DNA of 64,000 nucleotides from JADJNW01 sp033761835 (GCA_033761835.1 JANRME010000304.1:1-64000), one strand, 5' to 3'; counted from the first letter of the stretch, positions 8,938-17,789 are shown. Translations and numbers: made by a program. Notes: generated by a model not told the origin, from the letters alone.

Positions 8938-9540
8938 TTAAGTATTAATACATTCAATACAACAAGCAAAATAACCACTTGAGCAATTTACTAAACAATT
9001 ACAGTTTGGATCTGGGTTACCATTTATTGTACACCAAGGATGCCCCGGACCTCCCTCATCGCAATCACCTCCGCTTTCACTATTTTCTTTACATTTACAA
9101 CTTGCATCCCCAGGCTCTTCTAAATAATTTATATCAACCAATTGATTAAATTGAACGAGCCCAAATCCTGTATAGGAGTTTTTTAGTTTTATGGGAAGAG
9201 TAATATCAGAGAGAAATAAACTAAGTTGTTCATTTCCATCAAAATATAATAAATCACCTCTATAATAAATTTTACCTTGACCTAATGTTTTCTCTTCTTT
9301 AAGAAGAGGCATTGTAGATTGCAGTAAAAAAGTTTTACTTTCTTGCTTATTATTATTTTCAACGAATAAAACAATACCCAATTTACTTGGAACTAATTTT
9401 GCGAATCCCTGCAAGATAAAATATTCAGACTTAGAATTTAAGTCTGAAAGATCAACCTTTTCGGTAAAGTTTAAGTCTTCTTTTAGGTTGCAACTAAGCA
9501 AGGTTATAAGCCACAATAAAAAATATGATGATTTTTTCAT
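8938..9540 (-). CDS. Small lipoprotein with ten-cysteine tail
   Basis: Second array member. Start taken at 9540 (MKKSSYFLLWLITLLSC, lipobox LLSC); the frame is open to 9603 but the extra residues do not fit a signal peptide. The core of about 130 residues aligns by eye with the neighbours. It is followed by a roughly 55-residue tail: CKC, then DC in 'GGDCDEGGPGHPWC', then CNC, and finally 'CSSGYFACCIEC', ten Cys in total. The tail is probably disulfide-bonded or metal-binding outside the cytoplasm (inference). Function unknown. Confidence 0.75.
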   Translation of the reverse strand: MKKSSYFLLWLITLLSCNLKEDLNFTEKVDLSDLNSKSEYFILQGFAKLVPSKLGIVLFVENNNKQESKTFLLQSTMPLLKEEKTLGQGKIYYRGDLLYFDGNEQLSLFLSDITLPIKLKNSYTGFGLVQFNQLVDINYLEEPGDASCKCKENSESGGDCDEGGPGHPWCTINGNPDPNCNCLVNCSSGYFACCIECINT

Positions 9541-9581
9541 AATCTTATTTAATAATTTATTTATAAAATGCTTTATTTTTA

Positions 9582-10187
9582 TTAATTGCAGTGTATACAA
9601 CATGCAAAGTAGCCAGAACTACAAGTAACAGAACAATTACATTCATCTGGTGGTGAACCACCACCAACACTACAATCTTGTGCCCCTGGTCCTCCAGCGT
9701 CACAATCACTACCAGAGGAAGCATTTTCACGACATCGACAACTCGCATCACCTGGGTTCTCAAAATAATTTACGTCAATTAATTGATTATATCTGGCAAG
9801 TCCGAATCCCGAATATGCCTGTTTTAACTTGATAGGTAAGTTAACGTCAGAGAGATATAAACTAAATTGTTCTACACCATCAAAATAAAGTAAATTTTCT
9901 TGATAGTAAATTTTACCTTGTCCTAAAACTCTTTCTTTATTAAGAAGAGAAACCTTAGTTTGCAACAAAAATGTTTTATTTTCTTGTTCAGTATTCCCTT
10001 CAATAAACAAAATAAGACCCATTTTACTTGGCATCAATCGAACTGAGCCTTGAAAAACCGTATATTCTGGTTTAGAATTTAATTCAGAAAGATCAATTTG
10101 CTTAGTAAATTTTAGATCTTCATTAAGGTTACAGCTTATGCTTATAAGCAAAGTGACCAATACATAAGTATATAATAAAATTTTCAT
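9582..10187 (-). CDS. Small lipoprotein with ten-cysteine tail
   Basis: Third array member, 201 aa, most similar to the gene at 8938-9540. Signal MKILLYTYVLVTLLISISC with lipobox SISC followed by NLNEDLKFT. Core motifs 'DLSELNSKPEYTVFQGSVRLMPSKMGLILFIEG', 'RVLGQGKIYYQENLLYFDGVEQFSLYLSDV' and 'PIKLKQAYSGFGLARYNQLIDVNY'. The tail repeats the ten-Cys pattern (CRC, SDCDAGGPGAQDC, CNC, CSSGYFACCIHC). 41 bp separates it from the next gene, which suggests recent tandem duplication and a shared transcript. Confidence 0.75.
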   Translation of the reverse strand: MKILLYTYVLVTLLISISCNLNEDLKFTKQIDLSELNSKPEYTVFQGSVRLMPSKMGLILFIEGNTEQENKTFLLQTKVSLLNKERVLGQGKIYYQENLLYFDGVEQFSLYLSDVNLPIKLKQAYSGFGLARYNQLIDVNYFENPGDASCRCRENASSGSDCDAGGPGAQDCSVGGGSPPDECNCSVTCSSGYFACCIHCN

Positions 10188-10461
10188 GATGTCAAAGTTT
10201 ACAATTTAAAATCTCTATAAATGGATTCATTTAAATAACAAAACTAAAAATTCCTAGTCTAATGCTTAAGTATTGGATAATCGATTAATATGATAATAAA
10301 ATCATAGATCGAAATAATCCCTGAGAGAATTGAATCTAAAAAACATCACACAAGGGCATTACATAGGTTTCACGGATCCCGCTGATTATTGAAAAACCTA
10401 TCTGCTAAATCTGCGCGATGCAAAGCAAAATTTGTATGAAAGAAAGTTCGATTTAATTTAC
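10188..10461. other. AT-rich spacer with CTGCTAAATCTGCG-type words
   Basis: No gene or degenerate paralogue seen. Around 10366-10420 there is TTTCACGGATCCCGCTG followed by TCTGCTAAATCTGCGCG, the kind of reiterated CGGAT/CTGCG wording I associate with Bacteroidota intergenic repeats. Confidence 0.4.
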
Positions 10462-11058
10462 TTATGGCTTACAATGTTTACAACAAGCAAATGTGCCACT
10501 TGTACAATTATTAATAAAACATGAGCATTCTATACCAGTTCCAACGGAGCAGCCGGATGATCCTGGTCCTCCAGCATCACAATCACTTCCACTTTCGCTA
10601 TTATCAATACACTCACAAGTTGCATCTTCTGGATGAAGATTCTTGAAATCAATAAATTTATTAAATGCAGCAAGCCCAAATCCTGTATAAGAATTTTTTA
10701 GCTTTATGGGAGGAGTAACATCAGAGAGATATAAATTAAATTGTTCATTGCCATCAAAATATAATAAATCACCTCTGAAATAAGCTTTCCCTTTTCCTAA
10801 TATCTTTTCCTTATAAAGGGATGAAGATTTAGTCTGTAGTCTAAATGTCTTATCTCCTTGGTCATTTTTACCTTCAAGGTATAACACTATTGCTTTCTGA
10901 GTAGGAACTAGTCTAGCAAAGCCTTCGTAAACTTGGTATTCATCATTTGAATTCAATTTGGAAAAATCAACTCGAGTAATACTGGATAAATCTTTTTCAA
11001 GATTATAGGAAGTAACTCCTGCTATTAATAGCAGAATCATGGAAAGATTGGTAAACAT
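10462..11058 (-). CDS. Array paralogue with ten-cysteine tail, lipobox lost
   Basis: First (most upstream) array member, 198 aa. It has the same core as its neighbours ('DEYQVYEGFARLVPTQKAIVLYLEG', 'ILGKGKAYFRGDLLYFDGNEQFNLYLSDV', 'PIKLKNSYTGFGLAAFNKFIDFKNL') and the ten-Cys tail (CEC, SDCDAGGPGSSGC, CSC, CTSGTFACCKHC). Where the paralogues have the lipobox Cys (LSCNL, SCNLNEDL), this one has Tyr (MFTNLSMILLLIAGVTSYNLEKDL, codon TAT). It may therefore be exported unlipidated or remain membrane-anchored. A good promoter lies upstream (11093-11123). Confidence 0.72.
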   Translation of the reverse strand: MFTNLSMILLLIAGVTSYNLEKDLSSITRVDFSKLNSNDEYQVYEGFARLVPTQKAIVLYLEGKNDQGDKTFRLQTKSSSLYKEKILGKGKAYFRGDLLYFDGNEQFNLYLSDVTPPIKLKNSYTGFGLAAFNKFIDFKNLHPEDATCECIDNSESGSDCDAGGPGSSGCSVGTGIECSCFINNCTSGTFACCKHCKP

Positions 11059-11092
11059 AACTATGATGTTTTAAGGGTTAAAGGAATTATTA

Positions 11093-11123
11093 CAAAGCTA
11101 TAGCCTTTTTTTACAAAAAACAA
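11093..11123 (-). promoter_or_regulatory. Promoter of the lipoprotein array
   Basis: Minus-strand -33 TTG (11121-11123), 20-bp spacer and -7 box TAGCTTTG (11093-11100) fit the Bacteroidota promoter consensus. The -7 box is 34 bp before the ATG of the first array gene. Confidence 0.6.
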
Positions 11124-11323
11124 GTAATAGAATGTTAAAATTGAATATTATTTAAACTTTTATAATAGATCTAAGTCAAAACCATAGTTTTCAATTGACA
11201 ATCATCAATTGATGCATGGCGTCTGTTAAAACGGAGGGTGGAGCTTTGGGCGAAGCCCTCTTTGTTTTTACACTTTTCGGCAATTCCTTTTTTCAAGTTC
11301 CGGCAAAAGTTGCTTATTTGCGT
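11124..11323. other. Divergent intergenic region with terminator-like hairpin
   Basis: No convincing gene. Contains CAATTGACAATCATCAATTG-type wording (about 11195-11214), a GGGC-GAA-GCCC hairpin (11248-11258) followed by TCTTTGTTTTT, and the 18-mer GGCAATTCCTTTTTTCAA (11279-11296) that recurs at 34331. A 36-codon ATG frame at about 11217-11327 is not supported. Confidence 0.4.
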
Positions 11324-11331
11324 TAAATTTG
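11324..11331 (+). promoter_or_regulatory. -7 promoter element of amidase gene
   Basis: TAAATTTG matches TAnnTTTG, 31 bp before the ATG at 11363. No -33 TTG at the expected distance. Confidence 0.4.
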
Positions 11332-11362
11332 AAGCCATTTTGAATATCAAAAAATTTCAACC

Positions 11363-11989
11363 ATGAAAGATATGTGCGTTTTTTTGGATCCCGGGCACGG
11401 TGCATTGGATAAAAATGGGAATTACGTAACCGCCCCAGCCAAGCAATTTCAACATACTCAAGGTACTTTTCACAATGGACGCTGGTTTTATGAGGGTGTT
11501 TTCAATCGCGTAATGACCAATCGCGTCGCTATGAAATTACAAAGGCTCAATATTCCTTATCTCATCGTCGCCCACGAATATCTGGATACACCGCTGGAGT
11601 ATCGAGTGAATATGGCGAATTGGTATCACCGCAATTTCAAGCCAGGTATTTATATTTCTTTTCATGCGAATGCTGCCAATGGGCAAGCGCGGGGCTATGA
11701 AGTTTATACTTCACCCGGTAAAACCGATTCCGATTCCGTAGCGGAGTTACATTGGAATAATGTAAAAGACTTATTGAGTAGCAAAATTTCAATGCGCCCA
11801 GACACCGCTGACGGCGATGTCGATAAGGAAGCGAATTTTTATGTATTGCGCAATACCGCGATGCCCGCTATTTTGATTGAGCATTTGTTTTTTGACAATT
11901 TTGAAGACGCAAAGCTGCTGCTGGATGACGAGGTTGTAGATTTATTCGCAGAAGCAACAACGAGAACGATCGTTCAGTGGTTTAAATAG
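11363..11989 (+). CDS. N-acetylmuramoyl-L-alanine amidase (Amidase_3)
   Basis: Zinc-dependent peptidoglycan amidase cleaving the MurNAc-L-Ala bond. The Amidase_3 signature starts almost at the N-terminus (VFLDPGHGALDKNG, zinc His), with a later zinc His in 'SFHANAANGQARGYEVYTS', the 'NFYVLRNTAMPAILIEHLFFDN' motif containing the catalytic Glu, and a Lys/Arg-rich end. At 208 aa it is a catalytic domain alone. No signal peptide is apparent, which is unusual for a cell-wall amidase; a cytosolic start or a prophage-like lysin role are alternatives. polX follows 18 bp downstream on the same strand. Confidence 0.85.
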   Translation: MKDMCVFLDPGHGALDKNGNYVTAPAKQFQHTQGTFHNGRWFYEGVFNRVMTNRVAMKLQRLNIPYLIVAHEYLDTPLEYRVNMANWYHRNFKPGIYISFHANAANGQARGYEVYTSPGKTDSDSVAELHWNNVKDLLSSKISMRPDTADGDVDKEANFYVLRNTAMPAILIEHLFFDNFEDAKLLLDDEVVDLFAEATTRTIVQWFK

Positions 11990-12007
11990 GAATCAATCAT
12001 TCCCGAA

Positions 12008-13666
12008 ATGACAAATAAAGAAATCGCCAAAGCTTTTCAATTTCTGGGGGAAATCATGGAATTGCATGGGGAAAATCCCTTTAAAATCAAGTCTTACCAG
12101 AGTGCTTATATTACTTTGCGGAAGCTCGATCAGCCCTTGGCAGAGATGAGTGAGGAAGAAATTGCCAATATTAAAGGCGTAGGAAAGGCGATTGCAGGCA
12201 AAATCCGGGAATTATTGGACAACGGCAAAATGGAAACCCTTGAAAAATACAAGGAAATGACGCCGTCGGGTGTGCAAGAAATGCTTAATATCGCTGGGTT
12301 TGGCCCGAAAAAAGTACTCACGGTCTGGAAAGATTTGGGCGTGGAAAGTGTTGGAGAATTGCTTTATGCGGTGAATGAGAATCGCTTGATCGAACTGAAA
12401 GGTTTTGGCAAGAAGACACAAGATGACCTGCGGCAGAAATTAGAATATTATCAAAGGTCTAAAGATAAATTTCACTATGCGGCGCTTGAAACCGAAGCTG
12501 AAAAATTGTTGCGACAAATTCAAGAACAATTGCCTAAAGCCAATGTCAGTCTGACCGGAGCGATGCGTCGCCGTTGCAATATCGTTGATGCTATCGAATT
12601 GTTAATTGGAACGGAAAGTAATCTGGAGCAATTGTTTCAAAATCAGTTTCTTACAAAGAAAAAACAAAGCGATACTGTAATCTATGCTGACACCACGGAT
12701 GGCTATCCTGTGATGATTTACTTTTGCAAACCAGCAGAATTTGGCTCGAAATTATTTCGCTATACTGCTTCCCAAGTTTTTTTAGAAGGCTTTATTCAAC
12801 GTTTTCCAGGGCTTGATTTTAAAGGTTTGGCCGAAGAACAAGACGTTTTTGCAAAAGCAAATCTGCCTTATATTGAACCCGAATTGCGCGAAAGCGAAGC
12901 TATCATTGAAAAAGCGCTGGCTGGAAAATTGCCTCCGTTGCTCGAAGAACGCGATATTCGTGGTGTATTGCATGCGCATTCGACGTATAGCGACGGGCTG
13001 CATTCCTTGCGGGAAATGGCAGAATATGTACAGCGTCAGGGCTACGAATATCTGGGCATTACCGACCACTCCAAATCAGCATTTTATGCGAATGGTTTGC
13101 AAGTGGAAGGCGTCCTGCAGCAATGGGCGGAGATTGATGAATTGAACAAAGAACTCGCGCCTTTCCGCATTTTCAAAGGTATAGAAAGTGATATTTTGAA
13201 CGATGGCTCCCTCGATTATGAAGAAAATATTCTGAAACAATTCGATTTTATTATCGCTTCGGTGCATAGCAATCTGCGCATGGACGAGGCAAAAGCCACG
13301 CAACGCTTGATCGCAGCGATTGAAAATCCTTATACCAAAATTTTAGGCCACCCAACCGGGCGTTTATTGCTTTCTCGAGAGGGCTATCCGATTGATCATC
13401 AAAAAGTTATCGATGCTTGCGCTGCTAATGACGTAGCGATTGAGTTGAATGCGAATCCTTACCGCCTTGATTTGGATTGGACATGGATACCTTATGCGCT
13501 TGAAAAAGGTGTGAAAATTGCGGTCAATCCTGATGCGCACAGCCGGGAAGGCGTGCATGATATTCATTTTGGGGTGCTTTCTGCACGTAAAGGTGGATTG
13601 ACTGCGGAAACTTGTTTGAATTGCCTCAATGTCAATGAATTCGGAAAATTTTGCCAAAAAGCATGA
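12008..13666 (+). CDS. polX: PolX-family protein with PHP domain, polymerase site degenerate
   Basis: Bacterial family X DNA polymerase architecture: N-terminal 8-kDa-like and fingers region with helix-hairpin-helix motifs (about residues 51-65 and 93-140), a palm-like region, and a C-terminal PHP phosphoesterase domain. The PHP metal ligands are intact: H322xH324, D329, 'ITDHSKS' D353/H354, and later 'SVHSNLR', 'GHPTGR' and 'NPDAHSREG'. The palm is not intact. The GDxD motif (ETVGDLDF in typical members) reads NIVDAIEL, so the two Asp are Ala195 and Glu197, and the third Asp (VDFR) is Met236. The protein is therefore predicted to be a nuclease or structure-binding protein without polymerase activity. 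552 aa. Confidence 0.85.
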   Translation: MTNKEIAKAFQFLGEIMELHGENPFKIKSYQSAYITLRKLDQPLAEMSEEEIANIKGVGKAIAGKIRELLDNGKMETLEKYKEMTPSGVQEMLNIAGFGPKKVLTVWKDLGVESVGELLYAVNENRLIELKGFGKKTQDDLRQKLEYYQRSKDKFHYAALETEAEKLLRQIQEQLPKANVSLTGAMRRRCNIVDAIELLIGTESNLEQLFQNQFLTKKKQSDTVIYADTTDGYPVMIYFCKPAEFGSKLFRYTASQVFLEGFIQRFPGLDFKGLAEEQDVFAKANLPYIEPELRESEAIIEKALAGKLPPLLEERDIRGVLHAHSTYSDGLHSLREMAEYVQRQGYEYLGITDHSKSAFYANGLQVEGVLQQWAEIDELNKELAPFRIFKGIESDILNDGSLDYEENILKQFDFIIASVHSNLRMDEAKATQRLIAAIENPYTKILGHPTGRLLLSREGYPIDHQKVIDACAANDVAIELNANPYRLDLDWTWIPYALEKGVKIAVNPDAHSREGVHDIHFGVLSARKGGLTAETCLNCLNVNEFGKFCQKA

Positions 13667-13916
13667 AGCAAATTTTATAAAAAATGAGGACACGATTCAA
13701 ATCATTTGCTAAATTGGATTAGGAATTATGATGTGATATTGTAGTGATATTATAATATGGTGATAAGAAGCCTAATTATATTTGATTAAGTAAAAGGACA
13801 TGTTTTAGTTTAATTGAAGCCGGGATAAACATTTGATTATCAATTAAATAAGGTTTTCGGCTATAGACTGAAAAACAGTCCGACTACTTATTGAAAAATG
13901 GGCTAAACCAGTTAGA

Positions 13917-15029
13917 ATGAAAAATATTTACGTAGCGGCGACTGGACAACACGTTGGGAAGACGACTTCTACGCTGGGTTTGGTGGTGAATCTGGCGGAG
14001 AAAGGCATTAAAACTGGGTACTGCAAGCCGGTCGGGCAACAATCTGTGAATATTGATGGTGCAAGCGCTGATAAAGACGCTGTCCTGTTCTCTGATTTTT
14101 TGCATTTCAGCATGAATCCTGATTTGCATAGCCCAGTAGTACTTGGCCCTGGCATTACTCGCCGATATATCAATGATGAAAGCCAATTTGATTTTCGGGA
14201 TAAAATTTTAAATGCTGCTAATCAATTAGAAGCATTTTATGATTTGGTTGTATATGAGGGAACTGGTCATCCAGGCGTGGGTACGGTCGTGGACTTGTCG
14301 AACGCGCAAGTAGCCAGAATGCTCGATTGTGGGGTAGTCATGATTGTAGAAGGCGGTATTGGCAATACGATTGACCGCTTGCATATGAGTTTGGCCTTGT
14401 TTCGGGAAGAAAAAGTACCGATTTTGGGAGTGATTGTGAATAAAGTGTTTGAAGAAAAAAAAGAAGAAATAGAATATTATTTGCGTCAGAAATTTGATCG
14501 GATGGACATCCCCTTGCTTGGGGTCTTGCCTTATGATAAATCTTTGTCCTTTCCGATTATGGAAACCGTGAATCAAGCGGTGGATGGCAAAGTTGTACTA
14601 AATGAAGATCGCCTGGGCAATCGGGTTGAGGATATTATCGCTGGCTCTCTGCTGGATATAGATGAATTTAGTTCTTTTAATAATGTATTATTAGTTGTTA
14701 GTTATGGTCGTATAGATGAGGCCATTTCTAAAATTGAAGATATTTGTACAATGAAAGGCCTCACGGAGTCTCCACTTTCAGGGGTAATAGTGACAGGAGA
14801 TGGCAGACATGAGCGCTGGTACGAACGTGCCGATTTCAGCAAGCCTTATTTTGTGGAAAATGAAATTCCCGTGATAACAACGCCTTTTGATACGTATGGT
14901 TCCGTGGTGAAAGTAAGTCGTATTGAAGTGAAAATTAATACCAAAACGCCTTGGAAAATTAAACGCGCGGTAGAACTCATCCGCGAGCATGTGGACATGG
15001 AAAGACTGGTAGGGCAATTGGTTTGGTGA
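13917..15029 (+). CDS. BioD-like P-loop / DRTGG-domain protein
   Basis: 370-aa cytosolic protein with the layout of the N-terminal part of long phosphotransacetylases (COG0857). A dethiobiotin-synthetase-like P-loop domain comes first (Walker A ATGQHVGKTTST, residues 8-19, and 'VVYEGTGHPGVGTVVDLSNA'). A DRTGG-type domain follows from about residue 215 ('GVIVTGDGRHERWYERADFSKPYFVENEIPVITTPFDTYGSVVKVSRIEVKI'). The phosphotransacetylase catalytic domain is absent, so it is probably a stand-alone regulatory or nucleotide-sensing module. It is flanked by polX and by convergent mdh; no biotin genes are near, which argues against true BioD. Confidence 0.75.
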   Translation: MKNIYVAATGQHVGKTTSTLGLVVNLAEKGIKTGYCKPVGQQSVNIDGASADKDAVLFSDFLHFSMNPDLHSPVVLGPGITRRYINDESQFDFRDKILNAANQLEAFYDLVVYEGTGHPGVGTVVDLSNAQVARMLDCGVVMIVEGGIGNTIDRLHMSLALFREEKVPILGVIVNKVFEEKKEEIEYYLRQKFDRMDIPLLGVLPYDKSLSFPIMETVNQAVDGKVVLNEDRLGNRVEDIIAGSLLDIDEFSSFNNVLLVVSYGRIDEAISKIEDICTMKGLTESPLSGVIVTGDGRHERWYERADFSKPYFVENEIPVITTPFDTYGSVVKVSRIEVKINTKTPWKIKRAVELIREHVDMERLVGQLVW

Positions 15030-15052
15030 GGTTGGTTGCCGATTATTAGTTG

Positions 15053-15104
15053 TTGGTTATCAGTTAATTGGGAGCGCTAGGCTTCCGCAATAACCGATAA
15101 CCAA
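15053..15104. terminator. Long imperfect hairpin between convergent genes
   Basis: TTGGTTATC (15053-15061) pairs with GATAACCAA (15096-15104), and inner pairing is possible with mismatches. It is followed by a short T-run (15111-15115) just past the convergent stop of mdh. Confidence 0.5.
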
Positions 15105-15113
15105 TAACCATTT

Positions 15114-16043
15114 TTACATCAGATTATCATACACATCCATCACAGATTTCACTGCCTCAGAAGATTCCTGAAGTAGCTTCATCTCGTCAGCGTTGAGCTT
15201 TAATTCGATCACTTGATTGATACCGTTTTTGCCCAATTTCACAGGTGCGCCTACATACACGCCATCAATGCCATATTGACCTTCCAGCTTTATGCAGCAA
15301 GGGAAAATCCGATTTTCATCTTTTACAATCGCTTCTACCATTTGAGCAGCCGCCGCGCCTGGCGCATACCAAGCAGAAGTACCCATGAGTTTTACCAACT
15401 CGCCGCCGCCCACTTTGGTGCGTTCTACAATAGCATCCAAGGTATCAGCAGCAATTAACTCAGTCACAGGAATCCCAGCAACCGTTGTATATCTCGGAAG
15501 TGGCACCATCGTATCACCATGACCACCCATCAGCACAGCTTGAATATCTTTCGGTGAAACCTGCAATTCAGTCGCCAAGAAAGCACGGTAACGTGCAGTA
15601 TCCAAAATACCTGCCATACCAAAAACCTTGGAAGCGTCCAAGCCAGAGGTTTTGTGTGCTGCGTACGTCATCACATCCAAAGGATTGGAAACAACAATGA
15701 TGATGGGGTTCGCAGAATGTTTCATAATCGAATCCGTAACAGAACTAACGATTTTGGCATTCGTAGAAATTAAATCGTCGCGGCTCATACCCGGCTTCCG
15801 CGGAATACCTGCGGTAATGACCACAATATCAGAACCAGCGGTGTCTTTATAATCATCCGTACCCACCAGATAAGTGCTGTAATTGTCAATCGGAGCTTGT
15901 TGCCAGCTATCCAAAGCTTTGCCTCTGGCAAGGTCGCCCTGAATATCCAATAGGATTACTTCTTTCACAATATCCTTGTGTGCCAATACATTCGCGCAAG
16001 TGGCACCTACATTTCCGGCGCCTATAACGGTTACTTTGCTCAT
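15114..16043 (-). CDS. mdh: Malate dehydrogenase
   Basis: NAD-dependent malate/oxaloacetate interconversion in the TCA cycle. The LDH-like type of MDH is indicated by the N-terminal Rossmann motif VIGAGNVGATCA, the substrate-binding 'AGIPRKPGMSRDDL', 'IIVVSNPLDVMTY', and the catalytic His in 'VLMGGHGDTMVPLPRYTTVAGIP'. The frame is open to 16139, but MSKVTVIGAGN at 16043 is the family start. Length 309 aa is normal. Converges on the BioD-like gene; sucC of the same pathway lies about 5 kb away but not in an operon. Confidence 0.95.
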   Translation of the reverse strand: MSKVTVIGAGNVGATCANVLAHKDIVKEVILLDIQGDLARGKALDSWQQAPIDNYSTYLVGTDDYKDTAGSDIVVITAGIPRKPGMSRDDLISTNAKIVSSVTDSIMKHSANPIIIVVSNPLDVMTYAAHKTSGLDASKVFGMAGILDTARYRAFLATELQVSPKDIQAVLMGGHGDTMVPLPRYTTVAGIPVTELIAADTLDAIVERTKVGGGELVKLMGTSAWYAPGAAAAQMVEAIVKDENRIFPCCIKLEGQYGIDGVYVGAPVKLGKNGINQVIELKLNADEMKLLQESSEAVKSVMDVYDNLM

Positions 16044-16265
16044 GATTTTTGGTTTTATTATAATATTTTTAATATATTTACCCTTGTTTTGTGGCATCGA
16101 AAGTTCATTGTTAGAACTTTTCGCTTTAAAATGGTGCAATTATATAGATTTTTTAGCAGCTTTGTTAATTGTAAGACGAAAGATTTGCCCTAATATTTAA
16201 AGATTTAGCGAAAGATTTTAGTTAATTTCACAGCGTCTTGGGCTAAGGAGAGGTAAAAATTTAAA

Positions 16266-17789
16266 ATGTTGATTAAACGAACAAGCATAGCGCTGTTGTT
16301 TGTAACATTTGTATTGTTTCTGCAGGCTCAATCCAATGAGTTGCTATGCGGAACGCAAAGGGATGATTTAGAACAAATTACCTGGCGATTGCTGCGCAAT
16401 AGAGCTGCCCTTGCTCAAAATTCGCTTCAGGCTAGGTCCACTTATTATATTCCTATTAAATTTCATATTGTATCGCAGGATGACGGTTCGGGCATGATTT
16501 ATTTCCGCCATATTTTGGATCAATTATGTGCTTTAAACAAGGATTTCGCAGAAATGCAGATTCAGTTTTACATGAAGGATAATTGCCATTATGTTAGCGA
16601 TACCCGCATCAATGAAAATCATTATCACTATGGGTATCTAATGGAGCGCGATAGAGATACCTCGGCTATTAATGTTTGGATTGTCAAAACGCCTTATTCA
16701 CCTAATCCCAATGCGATTACACCAGGCCTTTATCAATCGTCCAAAGACTGGTTGGTGATGAGTAAAAATTATATCAATAGCAATTCCTTTGCGCTTTCGC
16801 ATGAAATAGGTCATTTTTTTGGGCTATTACACACCTTCAACGGCTGGGATACCGACCCTTGGAAAGCAGATAAACATGGCAATCCAGCACCTGCTTCCTC
16901 TCCTTTGAATATTCCGACAGAAATGGCAAATGGATTGAATTGCCGCCACGCAGGTGATTATATTTGCGATACACCACCTGATTATAATTTTGGCTTTTAT
17001 TGGACAACGGATTGCAACTACAATGGGGGCGCTCGCGACCCGATGGGCGAATTAGTTGATCCAGATGAGTCAAATTTTATGTCCTATTTTGACCTGTGTA
17101 ATAGAGGCGATTATCATTTTTCATCGGAGCAAAAAAATTTGATCCAAACGGATTTGATGAGTAATTCCAGGAACTATATTCGGGATGGTTTTATGCCTTT
17201 GTTTACCAAAATTGAAGAAACCGTTGAGCTTCGTTCGCCAACGAGCGGCGCGCAAGTACCTTATTACAATGCAATAGCGTTGGAATGGTCGGCGGTAGTG
17301 GGAGCGAATAATTATCTGATAGAAATAGATCGAGTACCTAATTTTACCTTGCAACCGCAAAGTTTTATTACCTCAGATACGACCTTTATCCTCAATGATT
17401 TGGATCCTAACCGCACTTATTATTGGCGCATCCGACCATTCAATGAATATTATGCCTGCGCTGCACCGACTACGCCAAAATCTTTTAAGACAGGCAGCAT
17501 TGCCACTGCAACCCAAAATATTCGTCAGCTACGCGACTGGAATATTACTCCAAATCCAATTTCACGAAACACTGGTGCAAAAATTACGTTCAACACTTCA
17601 GAAGGATTTGAAGTAGAAATAAATTTGTACAATACAACTGGACAAATAGTGCAACACATTGGAAAGCAACGATTTACTCCAGGTTTGAACACCCTCCAAC
17701 TTATACCTGAACACCTCAATGCTGGTATTTATTTTTTGAGATTGCAAACGAATAAAGGAAGATTAGTTGAAAAAATAATTGTATATTAA
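16266..17789 (+). CDS. Secreted M43-type zinc metalloprotease with T9SS sorting domain
   Basis: Signal peptide MLIKRTSIALLFVTFVLFLQAQ, then a short pro-region and a metzincin catalytic domain. The zinc motif HEIGHFFGLLH (residues 179-189) fits HExxHxxGxxH, and the Met-turn is 'NFMSYFDLC'. Cysteine-rich segments ('LNCRHAGDYICDTPPDY') resemble cytophagalysin/pappalysin M43. A fibronectin-like domain follows ('LEWSAVVGANNYLIEIDRV... RTYYWRIRPF'). The end is a type A T9SS sorting domain ('NITPNPISRNTG... GIYFLRLQTNKGRLVEKIIVY'), so it should be exported through the type IX system. 507 aa, tandem with a paralogue 19 bp downstream. Confidence 0.85.
   Translation: MLIKRTSIALLFVTFVLFLQAQSNELLCGTQRDDLEQITWRLLRNRAALAQNSLQARSTYYIPIKFHIVSQDDGSGMIYFRHILDQLCALNKDFAEMQIQFYMKDNCHYVSDTRINENHYHYGYLMERDRDTSAINVWIVKTPYSPNPNAITPGLYQSSKDWLVMSKNYINSNSFALSHEIGHFFGLLHTFNGWDTDPWKADKHGNPAPASSPLNIPTEMANGLNCRHAGDYICDTPPDYNFGFYWTTDCNYNGGARDPMGELVDPDESNFMSYFDLCNRGDYHFSSEQKNLIQTDLMSNSRNYIRDGFMPLFTKIEETVELRSPTSGAQVPYYNAIALEWSAVVGANNYLIEIDRVPNFTLQPQSFITSDTTFILNDLDPNRTYYWRIRPFNEYYACAAPTTPKSFKTGSIATATQNIRQLRDWNITPNPISRNTGAKITFNTSEGFEVEINLYNTTGQIVQHIGKQRFTPGLNTLQLIPEHLNAGIYFLRLQTNKGRLVEKIIVY

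Noticed and set aside
11217..11327. 36-codon ATG frame upstream of the amidase gene
   Set aside because: Covers the GGGC-GAA-GCCC hairpin and the 18-mer repeat, and has no start-region support. More likely non-coding.
13917..15029. Annotation as dethiobiotin synthetase (bioD)
   Set aside because: The P-loop domain is BioD-like, but the C-terminal DRTGG-type domain and the lack of biotin genes nearby argue against it.
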